From positions 62,001 through 126,000 of the IMG/VR virus record IMGVR_UViG_3300012363_000001: a stretch of 64,000 bases of DNA; one strand, 5' to 3'. Position 1 is the first letter of the stretch. Each line of letters opens with the position of its first letter. The translations under genes and the position numbers were made by a program. The notes beneath the pieces were generated by a model that was not told the origin of the DNA, searched no databases, and was given only the letters and a program-made list of their open reading frames with translations. The DNA is from a virus. Of the stretch, positions 49,589 through 58,193 are shown one piece after another.

Positions 49589-50332
49589 ATGGAAACACTA
49601 AGCACGCTGATGAAAGAGTATCAAGAAACAAAGAGAATCGCCACCGAAGACATCTCCGTGGTAAGCTTCAAGGTTCGTCCGGGCCGTGAAGCAGCCAAGA
49701 GAACCGCTGAACAACGACTGGAAAGTCTTGCATCCCGGTACACTGAACTCCTCCGGAAAGCGGCTTTTGGTATTTTCGTGACCGGTCCCGGCAGTATTGA
49801 ATTTGCTAAAATTGCCAACGGCGAAGGCGAATCCCTGACCGTAGATGCCGAGGCTCTCTATCAGCGCTTCGCGGCAGCGATTGAGCCAACTATCGGTTTC
49901 ACTCACCAATTTGGAACTCAACAACTTCTGGTCCTCCTGCAGCAGCTCCGGGAAATTGGCACCGAGCTAAACCTCCGGGATGTCGACGTTCCGAGAGGAG
50001 TTGAATCTCAAATCGTCCCCACCAGCCGAGCACTGGTGACCTTCCTAAAAAAGTTCGTGGAAACCACCAATCCGACCCTCAACGTCCTCTACATGGAGAA
50101 GCAAGCTTTCGACTCAGCAGTTTTCAATGAGTCCACCGGCGTCGTTGTTCCGGTCGTGGTCTTGAACGCTCAACCAGAGGAAGTAGAACGTCTTGGAAGA
50201 CAGTTCCTGAGCGGTCGCTTTGTCAGAGTGGACACTACAATTGACCAACCCAGCAAAGAACTCGTCATCGCCACCTTCACCACCATCCAAAAAACACTCA
50301 AAGAAAACCGCGCCAACCACACCGTCAACTAA
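49589..50332 (+). CDS. Hypothetical protein after the polymerase (247 aa)
   Basis: Starts at the base after the polymerase stop (TAAATG). Helical, no cysteine; contains GIFVTGPGSIEFAKIA and VVVPVVVLNAQPEEV. A replisome accessory role is possible from position only. No family recognised. Confidence 0.5.
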   Translation: METLSTLMKEYQETKRIATEDISVVSFKVRPGREAAKRTAEQRLESLASRYTELLRKAAFGIFVTGPGSIEFAKIANGEGESLTVDAEALYQRFAAAIEPTIGFTHQFGTQQLLVLLQQLREIGTELNLRDVDVPRGVESQIVPTSRALVTFLKKFVETTNPTLNVLYMEKQAFDSAVFNESTGVVVPVVVLNAQPEEVERLGRQFLSGRFVRVDTTIDQPSKELVIATFTTIQKTLKENRANHTVN

Positions 50333-50371
50333 CAACCCAAACCAAACGCCAAGTCACAAAGGAATACTCGA

Positions 50372-51544
50372 ATGTCAACTGAAACTGTACCCTTCTTCGG
50401 AAAGCCCAAATATGGCAATCGGTCCGGCTGGAAAAACTTCTACGTAGAGGAAGACAAGCCGAATATCTACCGCCCTTCACCACCGGTCAAGTCTCTGGCC
50501 GCTAAAGGCGAATGGGCTCGCTTCTATCGGAATCACTGGGGCTATTACATTCAACCCAAAGACAACGCCGACGGCAAGCCTCAGCCCAGAACCTTTGAGT
50601 GTATCTACAAGGAAAACTACCGCACCAAGATGGTCACCCAAGACTGCCCCGAGTGCGACCTCATCGAAGTCAAACGCGATGAGTATGAGCAGCTAAAAAA
50701 GAGGGCTATAGCAGGTGGCGCTTCGGAAGAAGCAGCTGATGCCGGCCTGGGTCCCCTTCTTACCTGGATTAAGCAGCACAACAACGACGGCAAGTGGCAT
50801 ATCATTGCCAAGAACGAGAAGAACGAGTGGGGCATTCTCCACCTTCCTCACAAGTTGAAGCAAGCCCTCGACGACAAGATTTCCAAGCTCCAGGCTGAAG
50901 GAATCGACCCGCTTGACCCGGCCAGGGGAGTGTGGTTCAACTTCGGCCGTACCGGGAAGAGAATCCAGACCCGGTACTCGGTTGAAGTGGTCATGGTCAG
51001 CGAGATTATCAACGGCAAGTCCTACTCGACCATCAAAGAAGCCCCGCTCACTGCCGAGGATGCGGCTGCCATTGACCGCGATGTCCCGGACCTGGCAACG
51101 CTGAACGACAACAAGCGCGTCACCTATGAGCAAATCAAACAGCTCGTGGAGTCTGGTGGCGCCCAGGAAGTTGTCGAAGCCATCTTCAACTCAACGATGC
51201 CCGAAGGTGAGAGCAAGGCTGAGTCCAGGTCCGAGGAAAGAACCGAGACCAAGTCCACGCCCCCGGCTGAGACCGCAACTGCAACGAAGGTCGAGACTAA
51301 GACCCCTGAGGTTCCGGTCGCTGACCCCGAGGATGATGTCATCATTAAGCTTCAGGAGAGTCTAAACCAAGCACTCGCTCAGAAAGCGGCTAAAACAAAG
51401 ACAACGCAGCAACCCGCCAAGACTGAAGCTAAGGTTGAAACACCGACCGTGGCTTCAGGCGCGGTACCGGCGATGGCAGACGCCCTGAGAATGAGCACTT
51501 CAGAATTCCTCAAGTTGTTCCCGGACCCGAACAAGAAACCGTAG
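50372..51544 (+). CDS. Single-stranded DNA-binding protein (gp32-like)
   Basis: 390 residues with an AAGGAAT site. The first 240 residues look like a gp32-style OB core: ARFYRNHWGYYIQP, then a TFECIY...DCPECDLIE segment with a Cys pair as zinc knuckle, and WHIIAKNEKNEWGILHLP. Residues about 270-360 are a Glu/Thr/Ala/Lys-rich linker, and the end (MSTSEFLKLFPDPNKKP) is a short conserved tip, probably for protein contacts. Between the polymerase and RecA-like genes and followed by a terminator, which suits a highly expressed SSB. Confidence 0.75.
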   Translation: MSTETVPFFGKPKYGNRSGWKNFYVEEDKPNIYRPSPPVKSLAAKGEWARFYRNHWGYYIQPKDNADGKPQPRTFECIYKENYRTKMVTQDCPECDLIEVKRDEYEQLKKRAIAGGASEEAADAGLGPLLTWIKQHNNDGKWHIIAKNEKNEWGILHLPHKLKQALDDKISKLQAEGIDPLDPARGVWFNFGRTGKRIQTRYSVEVVMVSEIINGKSYSTIKEAPLTAEDAAAIDRDVPDLATLNDNKRVTYEQIKQLVESGGAQEVVEAIFNSTMPEGESKAESRSEERTETKSTPPAETATATKVETKTPEVPVADPEDDVIIKLQESLNQALAQKAAKTKTTQQPAKTEAKVETPTVASGAVPAMADALRMSTSEFLKLFPDPNKKP

Positions 51545-51555
51545 GGAGAGGGGTG

Positions 51556-51592
51556 AGGGCCAGGTGTATATATCTGGCCCTTTCTTCATTTC
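51556..51592 (+). terminator. Intrinsic terminator after the SSB gene
   Basis: AGGGCCAG (51556-51563) pairs with CTGGCCCT (51574-51581) around a 10-base AT loop, followed by TTTCTTCATTT. 8-bp stem with T-rich tract. Confidence 0.8.
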
Positions 51593-51601
51593 TCGACCAG
51601 G

Positions 51602-51610
51602 TATTATACT
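51602..51610 (+). promoter_or_regulatory. -10 region just upstream of a leaderless-type start
   Basis: TATTATACT holds two overlapping -10 hexamers (TATTAT, TATACT), five and two bases before the ATG at 51613. It restarts transcription after the terminator. Confidence 0.4.
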
Positions 51611-51612
51611 TA

Positions 51613-52152
51613 ATGGCCACTGAAATCTGCGTCATCAGAGTACCTCGCGCTCTCCACGGGCTCGAACCCTTGGTCTTTGAGATGTTTGAAATCTACAGGG
51701 CGGAGCAGAGAATCGACGAAGTAGCAATCGTCAACGCAGTTCGAGCCCCGGAACTTCTGAAGACTTTTAATAAGGCGTACTTGGACCTGCGAAAGTATAT
51801 CTCCCTGCTAGAATACGAGCACGCGATAGCCGAGGAGCAGCAGAGTGAGGTCAAAGGTCTCATTGTTCTCAATGATGCTCCGCGCATTCTCCGAGAGAAG
51901 AACCTCGTCAGTGAAAAGAACCCCAGCGGCAGCGTAGACCAACGTGAAGCCGTCGTGGCCCTCGACCCTAGGTACAAACAGATAACTGAGCTTGTCATCA
52001 ACCTGAAATGCTATCTGAGTCTCTTCAACGGGAAGAAGGATGCAATCGAAAAGGCGTATACTGCCGTGAAGAGAATCCTCCCAGATAATTTCATCCGGCG
52101 TGCGAACCCAAACTTGGTAGTGCCAACTGGAGAATCACATGGCCAAAGTTGA
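51613..52152 (+). CDS. Hypothetical helical protein (179 aa)
   Basis: Start at ATG 51613 (MATEICVIRVPRAL), because the upstream frame would read through the terminator hairpin. Helical and charged (YISLLEYEHAIAEEQQSEV). It overlaps the RecA-like start by 14 bases, so it may be a recombination or loading accessory. No family recognised. Confidence 0.55.
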   Translation: MATEICVIRVPRALHGLEPLVFEMFEIYRAEQRIDEVAIVNAVRAPELLKTFNKAYLDLRKYISLLEYEHAIAEEQQSEVKGLIVLNDAPRILREKNLVSEKNPSGSVDQREAVVALDPRYKQITELVINLKCYLSLFNGKKDAIEKAYTAVKRILPDNFIRRANPNLVVPTGESHGQS

Positions 52153-53257
52153 CTTCATGCAGAAATTGCTCTCGTTCAAGGGGGCGATAAAGGAAAAAAG
52201 AAACGTCCACGCCAATGTGCTTGAGACCCCGAGTCCAAGCTTGAATTACATTTTCGGCAAAGGATGGGGGCTGCCTATAGGCTTCACGATGATGCTCATG
52301 GGTCCACCCCGAGGCGGTAAAACCGTTATCTGCAACGCCATGATTGGCCAGCTGCTCAAGAACGACCCGACAGCCTTTGCCGCCAAGTTCGACACAGAAC
52401 GCCGCGAGGAAGGTCAGATGACTCCGCTTCAGGAAAAGGCCTGGGGTATTGACAACGACCGATACGTGGTCTACCAGACCCGAGACCCGGCCCAAATTTT
52501 TGACCGTGTTGAGAATGAGTTCCCGCCGTTGATTGAGCAGGGAATGAATTTGAAACTTCTCGTCATTGACAGTCTCAATAACGTTCGTGGTCGACGGAGT
52601 TTGAACACCGATACGATTGAAACGCAGAACCGCGGCGATTCTGCCCTAACTATTCAGGAAGGTCTGAGCCGGATTCTGGACGTGCAACGCGATTACGGCT
52701 TCGGGCTCATTTTCACCTGCCAGATTCGTGCCCAGCAGCAAGTCGGAGGATATCAGAAATTTGAAGACTCAAGTTGGGACTACCAAGATTCTGTTCGTCC
52801 GGCATTGAGCTTCGCCCCACAACATTACGCCGAGTACTACGTCTACGTTGGTGCCAACAACACTGAAAAAGGTCGTACGACAGCCCTGGAGGAAAAGCTC
52901 GAAGACACAGAACATAAGGACATGATGGGCAAGTCCGAGAAGTTTGCTCACAAGTGCCGAGTCAAGATGCTCGACAGCAGTTTTGGTCCGAAAGGCCGGG
53001 TCGGGGAATTCATGTTCCACGATAACCTAGGCATCATCAACACTCATGAGGAAGTCTTTGCCTTGGCTGTGAATCACGGAATCCTCGAACGTCCGAATCA
53101 GCTAACATATAAGTTCGGAGATGAAACGTACCGGAGCAAGGCAGCTATTCTCTCAGCCATTGAAGAAAAGAAAGAACTCCGGGAAGCTCTTCTCCGGGAA
53201 CTGAAGCGCCGTGACCTCGAAGGTACCCTGTCTTCGAAGCCCAATCCTGTAGAATAG
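52139..53257 (+). CDS. RecA/UvsX-like recombinase
   Basis: 372 residues with GGAG upstream. Walker A GPPRGGKT (Lys61), a catalytic-Glu region DTERREEGQ (about 87), Walker B LLVIDSLNNV (about 140), and a NRGDSALTIQEGLSR motif resembling the RecA L2/mobile region. GLIFTCQIRAQQQ corresponds to strand 5 with the conserved Gln. The C-terminal part is UvsX-like rather than bacterial RecA. It promotes strand exchange with the SSB encoded just upstream. Confidence 0.85.
   Translation: MAKVDFMQKLLSFKGAIKEKRNVHANVLETPSPSLNYIFGKGWGLPIGFTMMLMGPPRGGKTVICNAMIGQLLKNDPTAFAAKFDTERREEGQMTPLQEKAWGIDNDRYVVYQTRDPAQIFDRVENEFPPLIEQGMNLKLLVIDSLNNVRGRRSLNTDTIETQNRGDSALTIQEGLSRILDVQRDYGFGLIFTCQIRAQQQVGGYQKFEDSSWDYQDSVRPALSFAPQHYAEYYVYVGANNTEKGRTTALEEKLEDTEHKDMMGKSEKFAHKCRVKMLDSSFGPKGRVGEFMFHDNLGIINTHEEVFALAVNHGILERPNQLTYKFGDETYRSKAAILSAIEEKKELREALLRELKRRDLEGTLSSKPNPVE
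53250..53255 (+). promoter_or_regulatory. -10 box before the primase gene
   Basis: TAGAAT preceded directly by TG, with exactly seven bases to the ATG at 53263. Overlaps the recombinase stop. Leaderless type. Confidence 0.35.
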
Positions 53258-53262
53258 GGCTC

Positions 53263-54276
53263 ATGTACAACCCGGAAGCATTGAAGGCACTCCTGGACGA
53301 GGATGGAGTTCCTTATAAGCAGAATGCTAAGTCCTTCATCCTGAATTGTCCGCGGTGCCGGAAGCGGGAGAAATTATTCTTCCGAAAGTCTGACGGCAGG
53401 TTCGTCTGCTGGTACTGTCGGGAGATTGACAACTTTCAGGGTCGCCCCGAATTTGGGCTCGTTGAAGTCCTACGGCTGCCCTTCATTGAAATCAAGGTCC
53501 GGCTCTATGGACCCGGTGTTGTCAACGCCGGAGAGTTCCTTGACGTCAAAGTCCGGGACTTCTTCAGCGACGAAGACGAAGTCCCGGAAGATACTTTCGA
53601 CCCGCCGACAATGGTCTACCCTCCGGACTTCCTTCCCATCGACAACAAGTTCAGCGCCCCCGGAGCCGATTATCTTCGGGGCCGTGGCATCGACTTGGAA
53701 ACAGCCAAGTTCTACGACCTGCATTTTTGGCCGCCGCGGCGAAGAATCATCTTCCCGGTGAAATTGCAGGGCCGAGTCATTGGCTGGCAGGACCGGTACA
53801 TCGGCAAAACCGAATGGATTGATGACGAACATGGTAAGATAGTCACCATTCCGAAGGCGCTGACGGTAAAGGACCTCAGGAGGGACCGGTGTTTGATGTT
53901 CGGGGACAGACTCAACAACAGCCCGCATTGCATCCTCACTGAAGGTCCTATCGATGCCCTGAAAGCTCATCTCTGCGGTGGGAACGTGGCTACCATGGGC
54001 AAGGCTGTCTCTGCGCCGCAAATTAACCTGATTCGAAACAGCGGCATTCAGAAACTGTATCTAGCCTTGGACCCTGATGCTTATCGCGAGACCAAGAGGC
54101 TGACTTCTGAATTCGGGGACCTGGAGCTTTACGACATGCGTCCACCGGCTCCGTACAAGGACCTCGGGGAAATGACTCTTGAGGCCGTGCACGAGCTTTT
54201 CCTGACAGCACCAAAGACCTCGAACTCTCAGGTTTTCGTCCATGTTAACAATCCCTTCGAGCGATACGGCAGGTAG
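53263..54276 (+). CDS. dnaG: DNA primase (CHC2 zinc finger plus TOPRIM)
   Basis: 337 residues. Four-Cys zinc ribbon (Cys29, Cys32, Cys49, Cys52: NCPRC...CWYC), an RNA-polymerase-like middle domain (GADYLRGRGIDLETAKFY, WQDRYIG) and TOPRIM motifs CILTEGPIDALKAH (Glu) and LALDPDAY (DxD). A short primase of the type that pairs with a separate DnaB-like helicase, encoded immediately downstream. It makes RNA primers for the lagging strand. Confidence 0.92.
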   Translation: MYNPEALKALLDEDGVPYKQNAKSFILNCPRCRKREKLFFRKSDGRFVCWYCREIDNFQGRPEFGLVEVLRLPFIEIKVRLYGPGVVNAGEFLDVKVRDFFSDEDEVPEDTFDPPTMVYPPDFLPIDNKFSAPGADYLRGRGIDLETAKFYDLHFWPPRRRIIFPVKLQGRVIGWQDRYIGKTEWIDDEHGKIVTIPKALTVKDLRRDRCLMFGDRLNNSPHCILTEGPIDALKAHLCGGNVATMGKAVSAPQINLIRNSGIQKLYLALDPDAYRETKRLTSEFGDLELYDMRPPAPYKDLGEMTLEAVHELFLTAPKTSNSQVFVHVNNPFERYGR

Positions 54277-54277
54277 A

Positions 54278-55783
54278 ATGGTACAGATAGACGAACAGAA
54301 GGTCTCGGCACTCCCGTTTTCGGACCGGAAACAGAACGCCATCCTCGGTCACCTCATCAAGAACGAGAAATTCTTTCAGCATGCCAAGGACAAGATAATG
54401 CCGTCCTGGTTTCGGGACACTTTCAACGCCAAGATTCTCACGGCGATGCTCAACTTTACAAAGTTAGTCGGCAGGCCTCCCAACGAGCATGAGCTGCAGG
54501 ACTGTCAGGAGTTCATGCTCGAATCAGTAGCCGTCCGGCAGAAGATGCTCACGAAAGTGGCCGTCGCAGACCAGGAGCACAAGAACTTTGCCTTGGACGC
54601 CCTGCAGCCGGAGATAACCGATTGGCTGAAGTGCCGAGTCTACCATGAGGCCATCGACGAGAGCGTGAAGAGATTCAATGCCGAACGCTACGACCAGGCC
54701 GTGGAGATTCTTAACAAGGCTGTCAAAGAATACATGGAAGTTTCCTTCGACAGCCAGAGCGAGGTTGACTTCAAAGACTTCCAGCACCTGGAAGACAGCA
54801 TCACCGACCGGGCCAATGCCCTGACTACCGGGCTGACGATTATGGACGACCTCCTGCTTCCGGGGGATGACAAGAAGGGCTCCCTGTTGCCTGGCGACAC
54901 GACCCTGCTTTTGGCTCCGACGAACGTCGGCAAGACCACGGCCATGATTACTGTCGCCAGACACAACATCGACCGCGGGAAGTCGGCGCTCTTCATCAGT
55001 CTCGAAGGACGCAAGGATGACCTCAAAGACAAGTTCTGGTGCTCGTTGATGAACATCAACAGGCAGGAGCTACTGAGCCTCTATAAGGACGCCAAGAACA
55101 ACGGCGGACCTTCATGGATGAGAATTGGGGCCAACCTTGTCAAGATGTCGAAGTATCTCAGCTACGTGCCTATGCATCAGGCCGGGCTGACTGTCGAAGA
55201 AGTGGCTCGGGTTATTCGGAAGAAGCAGCAGGAACGACAAGCCTTCAACGACGGAAAAGGCTATGATTTGGTCGTCATCGACTATCCTGCCAAGCTGACT
55301 ACTGAGCAGGCTAAGGGTGGCCAGATGCAGCATCGCCACATCATGGAATACGTGTACAGCTACTTTGTCCAATTAGCCCTGGAGAACAACTATCATAGTC
55401 TCGTGGCCATCCAGACCAACCGAGAAGGCTCAAAAATAAATCGTGGGCTCAAAGGCTACGAAGACCGACTCCTGGTCATGGAAGACGCGCTGGAAGCCTG
55501 GGGACCGATGACCTCGGCGACCAACGTCATCAGCATCAACCGGGGCCCAGTTGCTGAATTAAGAAAATTGGTCACTTTCTTCATCTGTAAGAGTAGAAGT
55601 TCCGAAACCGGATATGCTATAGTGGCCAAGAGCAATTACCCGAATTGCATCACCCATAGCAACGAACTGGGAGCCACATGGTACCGCGGAACCGCAGCGA
55701 TGCACGAAAGAGTCGGCGACCTTCTGCTACAGTACAAAGGTCAGGAAATTCCGATGGACAAACTCATGGAGAAAGCCGCATGA
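54278..55783 (+). CDS. dnaB: Replicative DNA helicase, DnaB-like
   Basis: 501 residues from ATG 54278 (MVQIDEQKVSAL). N-terminal helical domain (1-160), then a RecA-type core: Walker A APTNVGKTT (Lys219), LFISLEG (H1a Glu), Walker B LVVIDYPAK (about 331), AIQTNREGS (motif with Gln/Asn) and a C-terminal arginine-finger region. Hexameric 5'-3' helicase that acts with the primase just upstream. The stop overlaps the ClpP start (ATGA). Confidence 0.9.
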   Translation: MVQIDEQKVSALPFSDRKQNAILGHLIKNEKFFQHAKDKIMPSWFRDTFNAKILTAMLNFTKLVGRPPNEHELQDCQEFMLESVAVRQKMLTKVAVADQEHKNFALDALQPEITDWLKCRVYHEAIDESVKRFNAERYDQAVEILNKAVKEYMEVSFDSQSEVDFKDFQHLEDSITDRANALTTGLTIMDDLLLPGDDKKGSLLPGDTTLLLAPTNVGKTTAMITVARHNIDRGKSALFISLEGRKDDLKDKFWCSLMNINRQELLSLYKDAKNNGGPSWMRIGANLVKMSKYLSYVPMHQAGLTVEEVARVIRKKQQERQAFNDGKGYDLVVIDYPAKLTTEQAKGGQMQHRHIMEYVYSYFVQLALENNYHSLVAIQTNREGSKINRGLKGYEDRLLVMEDALEAWGPMTSATNVISINRGPVAELRKLVTFFICKSRSSETGYAIVAKSNYPNCITHSNELGATWYRGTAAMHERVGDLLLQYKGQEIPMDKLMEKAA

Positions 55784-56361
55784 GCGGACACAGCCCTGAT
55801 GAAATCTACCAACGGATTCGGGACTGCTTTGAGACCGGCCTCGACTGGGAAACCCGGACCCTATACATCATCGGCGAGCTTGAAGACGAGAAAGTTCACA
55901 GGTACGCTGCCTTGTTCCAGATACTCGACAGCACCCCAGGCCCTATCACCGTGACCATCATCAGCAACGGTGGCTTTGAGCAGGTCGGGTTTGCTCTCTA
56001 CGATATTATCAAAGCAGCTAAGAACACAGTCACAACCATTGGCTACGGTATCGTCTACAGCATCGCCGCCATCATCCTCCAGGCTGGCAAGTACCGATTC
56101 CTGTCGCCGGAGTGCTCGTTCATGATTCACAACGGCAGGATTCACCTGGAAGGCGACCATAAGACCAGCGACGTCATCATCCTCGCGGATGAAGCCAGGA
56201 CCAACAACGGCCGGTACCATGATATACTCTCGCGACACAGTGGTCAGTCGCTGGAAGCGATTCGCCACTACTGTGAGACGGAAAAATATTTCACGGCGAA
56301 GGAAGCTGTCCAAGCCGGGTTTGCGGATGTAGTCATGACCATCGAGGAAAAAAGAAAATGA
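55780..56361 (+). CDS. clpP: ClpP-like serine protease
   Basis: 193 residues from ATG 55780. ISNGG, then catalytic Ser94 in GIVYSIAA and His117 in FMIHNG are in the expected order. The third residue, Asp in ERD of host ClpP, aligns with Glu168 (ETEKYFTAKEA). ClpP forms a tetradecameric chamber that degrades proteins fed by Clp ATPases. No Clp ATPase is visible in this window, so it may use host partners or act on small substrates. Lies in the replication operon, not the head module. Confidence 0.85.
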   Translation: MSGHSPDEIYQRIRDCFETGLDWETRTLYIIGELEDEKVHRYAALFQILDSTPGPITVTIISNGGFEQVGFALYDIIKAAKNTVTTIGYGIVYSIAAIILQAGKYRFLSPECSFMIHNGRIHLEGDHKTSDVIILADEARTNNGRYHDILSRHSGQSLEAIRHYCETEKYFTAKEAVQAGFADVVMTIEEKRK

Positions 56362-57167
56362 ATCTGAACCCAACCAAGTATCTCATCATCTGCCTGTTCC
56401 TGGCATTGCTGGCGAATATCGGCTACACCGCCTTCAAGAAGAACCAGCTTGAACGCCAAATCATCGCCCTACAGAACGCTGCCGCGGAGAAGGACAAGAC
56501 CATTGAAGTCCAGAAGGGGGTCTTTGAAAAGCTCACCATTCAGGTCAAGAACGCCGGCGACCTGCTCAATGGCAAGGACCAGCAGCTAACTGAGTTAGCC
56601 GCGGAACTGAAGAAGATGAAGGAGCAGCTGCTGACCGTCAACACGATTGCCGTGACCTGGAAGAAAGCCTTTGAGACCACGGTCGCCGGCAAGGAAACAA
56701 AGGTGCCTGGCACCAAGCCCGGAGAGAAGGAACGGACCAAGGTCGAATTCGATAAGGACTTCGGATACATTGGCGTAAACGGCTGGACTCTTACCGACCC
56801 TCCTGAGGCCTTTGTCCACATTCAGAACAATCGACCCCTCCGCCTTACCTTGGCTGTGGCCCAGGACAAAGATAAGACCTGGCACACCTACGCGACTTCC
56901 TCTGAAGACAACGTCAACGTCAACATCAAACTCACGGGCGTGAATCCGTACTTCCTCAAGCCGAAATGGTACGAGAAAATCGGCATCTTCACCAATCTTG
57001 GTATCAGCGACAGTACTCTTTTGACTAGCGTTGGAGCATCCTTGCCCATTTTCCAATTCGGCAAATTCGACGTCGGCCCCATCATATGGCTGAGCCTCAT
57101 CGACACCAAGATTTCGAAGTTCTATGGTGTCAGTCTCTTCTGGCATCCGTTTCGGCAAGACGACTAA
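56358..57167 (+). CDS. Membrane-anchored coiled-coil protein (269 aa)
   Basis: Residues about 7-25 form a membrane anchor (YLIICLFLALLANIGYTAF), about 28-105 a coiled coil (QLERQIIALQNAAAEKDKTI), then a beta-rich domain with KVEFDKDFGYIGVNGWTLTD and a final amphipathic stretch (FTNLGISDSTLL, GPIIWLSLID) that ends in an aromatic residue pattern. Type II orientation likely, with the bulk outside the cytoplasm. Linked to ClpP by ATGA. No family recognised. Confidence 0.6.
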   Translation: MNLNPTKYLIICLFLALLANIGYTAFKKNQLERQIIALQNAAAEKDKTIEVQKGVFEKLTIQVKNAGDLLNGKDQQLTELAAELKKMKEQLLTVNTIAVTWKKAFETTVAGKETKVPGTKPGEKERTKVEFDKDFGYIGVNGWTLTDPPEAFVHIQNNRPLRLTLAVAQDKDKTWHTYATSSEDNVNVNIKLTGVNPYFLKPKWYEKIGIFTNLGISDSTLLTSVGASLPIFQFGKFDVGPIIWLSLIDTKISKFYGVSLFWHPFRQDD

Positions 57168-57170
57168 GTC

Positions 57171-58193
57171 ATGGACGTCGACGCGCAAATGGTCCGCGGC
57201 AACGGGGACGTAAAATACGACCTTGCTGCCGGGGAGCCGGTTGCGGTGAAGTTTTCATTCACCGACCAGGCCCCTAGCTGGACAGACCTTGCTACCAGAT
57301 ATCCGCCGTATCGCGGGCACAAAGAACTTCTGGAACAGTTGCAGTACATTGTGCCGGATAAGCACGTCGTCGTCACTAATGGCTGTAAACAGGCTATCTT
57401 TGCAGCCGTCTACGCCTTAAAAGAAACAAAAAAGAGCAAGTACCTTCATCATCATCAAGAATATTTTTGGCCTTCGTACCAGACCATTGCGGACTTCAAT
57501 GGTCTTCAGTTTAGTGCTGGGCCCCGAATTCGGCCACTTAGTGGAATCGAAGTAGTTACCTGGCCAAACAATCCAGATGGTCTCAGACAGTACCCCGACG
57601 CCAACCGGCACTATGACATCTGGGACGCGGCTTATGCGAGTCCAATTTACGGCTTCCGAGGCAAGAAACCCGACCACAGCATATCAACCTGGTCAGCGGC
57701 AAAGCTCTTCGGCATTCCCGGACTGAGGATTGGCTGGGCTTCCACCAATAGGCAGGACCTTGCGGACCTGATGGCACAATACGTCGAGAAAACCACCAGC
57801 GGAGTCAATCTCGGTTCTCAGCTATATCTCCGGGACCTAATTAAGGTCTTCAGGGCTTCGAAGTCCGCTGACGTCCTGGAAGAGATGCGGACAATCCACC
57901 AGCGAATTCAGAGGAACGGGGACCTCTTCAGGCAATATCTTGGTGGATGCATCACCGACCTGTCAGGGGTGCCGGCGTTGAACGACGGCGGGATGTTTTC
58001 CTTCTTCCGAGTCAGCAATCAATACCTTTACACTTTCCCTGATGCCTTGAAGAAAGCCGGTGTCAAACTCGTGGCCGGCAATGCCTGTGGGGCTTCTATT
58101 TACTCCTGGCGGATGTCGATGGGACAGACGAATGAATTCACCGAAGAGGCTCTCCAGGCCCTTCAAAAAGCGTTGAAGGAGCCAAATGGATAA
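57171..58193 (+). CDS. PLP-dependent aminotransferase-fold enzyme
   Basis: 340 residues, the size of HisC/CobD-type fold-I enzymes. DLAAGEP starts the fold. WPNNPDG (Asn134) and WDAAY (Asp152) hold the cofactor ring; STWSAAKLFGIPGLRIG contains the Schiff-base Lys178 and Arg186; YSWRMSMG near 310 carries the carboxylate-binding Arg. All catalytic residues appear intact, so it should be active. The substrate is unknown; amino-acid metabolism or modified-base synthesis are possibilities. It overlaps the CYTH gene by 8 bases, so the two are co-translated. Confidence 0.85.
   Translation: MDVDAQMVRGNGDVKYDLAAGEPVAVKFSFTDQAPSWTDLATRYPPYRGHKELLEQLQYIVPDKHVVVTNGCKQAIFAAVYALKETKKSKYLHHHQEYFWPSYQTIADFNGLQFSAGPRIRPLSGIEVVTWPNNPDGLRQYPDANRHYDIWDAAYASPIYGFRGKKPDHSISTWSAAKLFGIPGLRIGWASTNRQDLADLMAQYVEKTTSGVNLGSQLYLRDLIKVFRASKSADVLEEMRTIHQRIQRNGDLFRQYLGGCITDLSGVPALNDGGMFSFFRVSNQYLYTFPDALKKAGVKLVAGNACGASIYSWRMSMGQTNEFTEEALQALQKALKEPNG

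Noticed and set aside
57171-58193. Confirmed thymine hypermodification pathway
   Set aside because: A PLP enzyme alone is not enough: no hydroxymethyluracil kinase, dUMP hydroxymethylase or thymidylate synthase homologue was recognised in the window.
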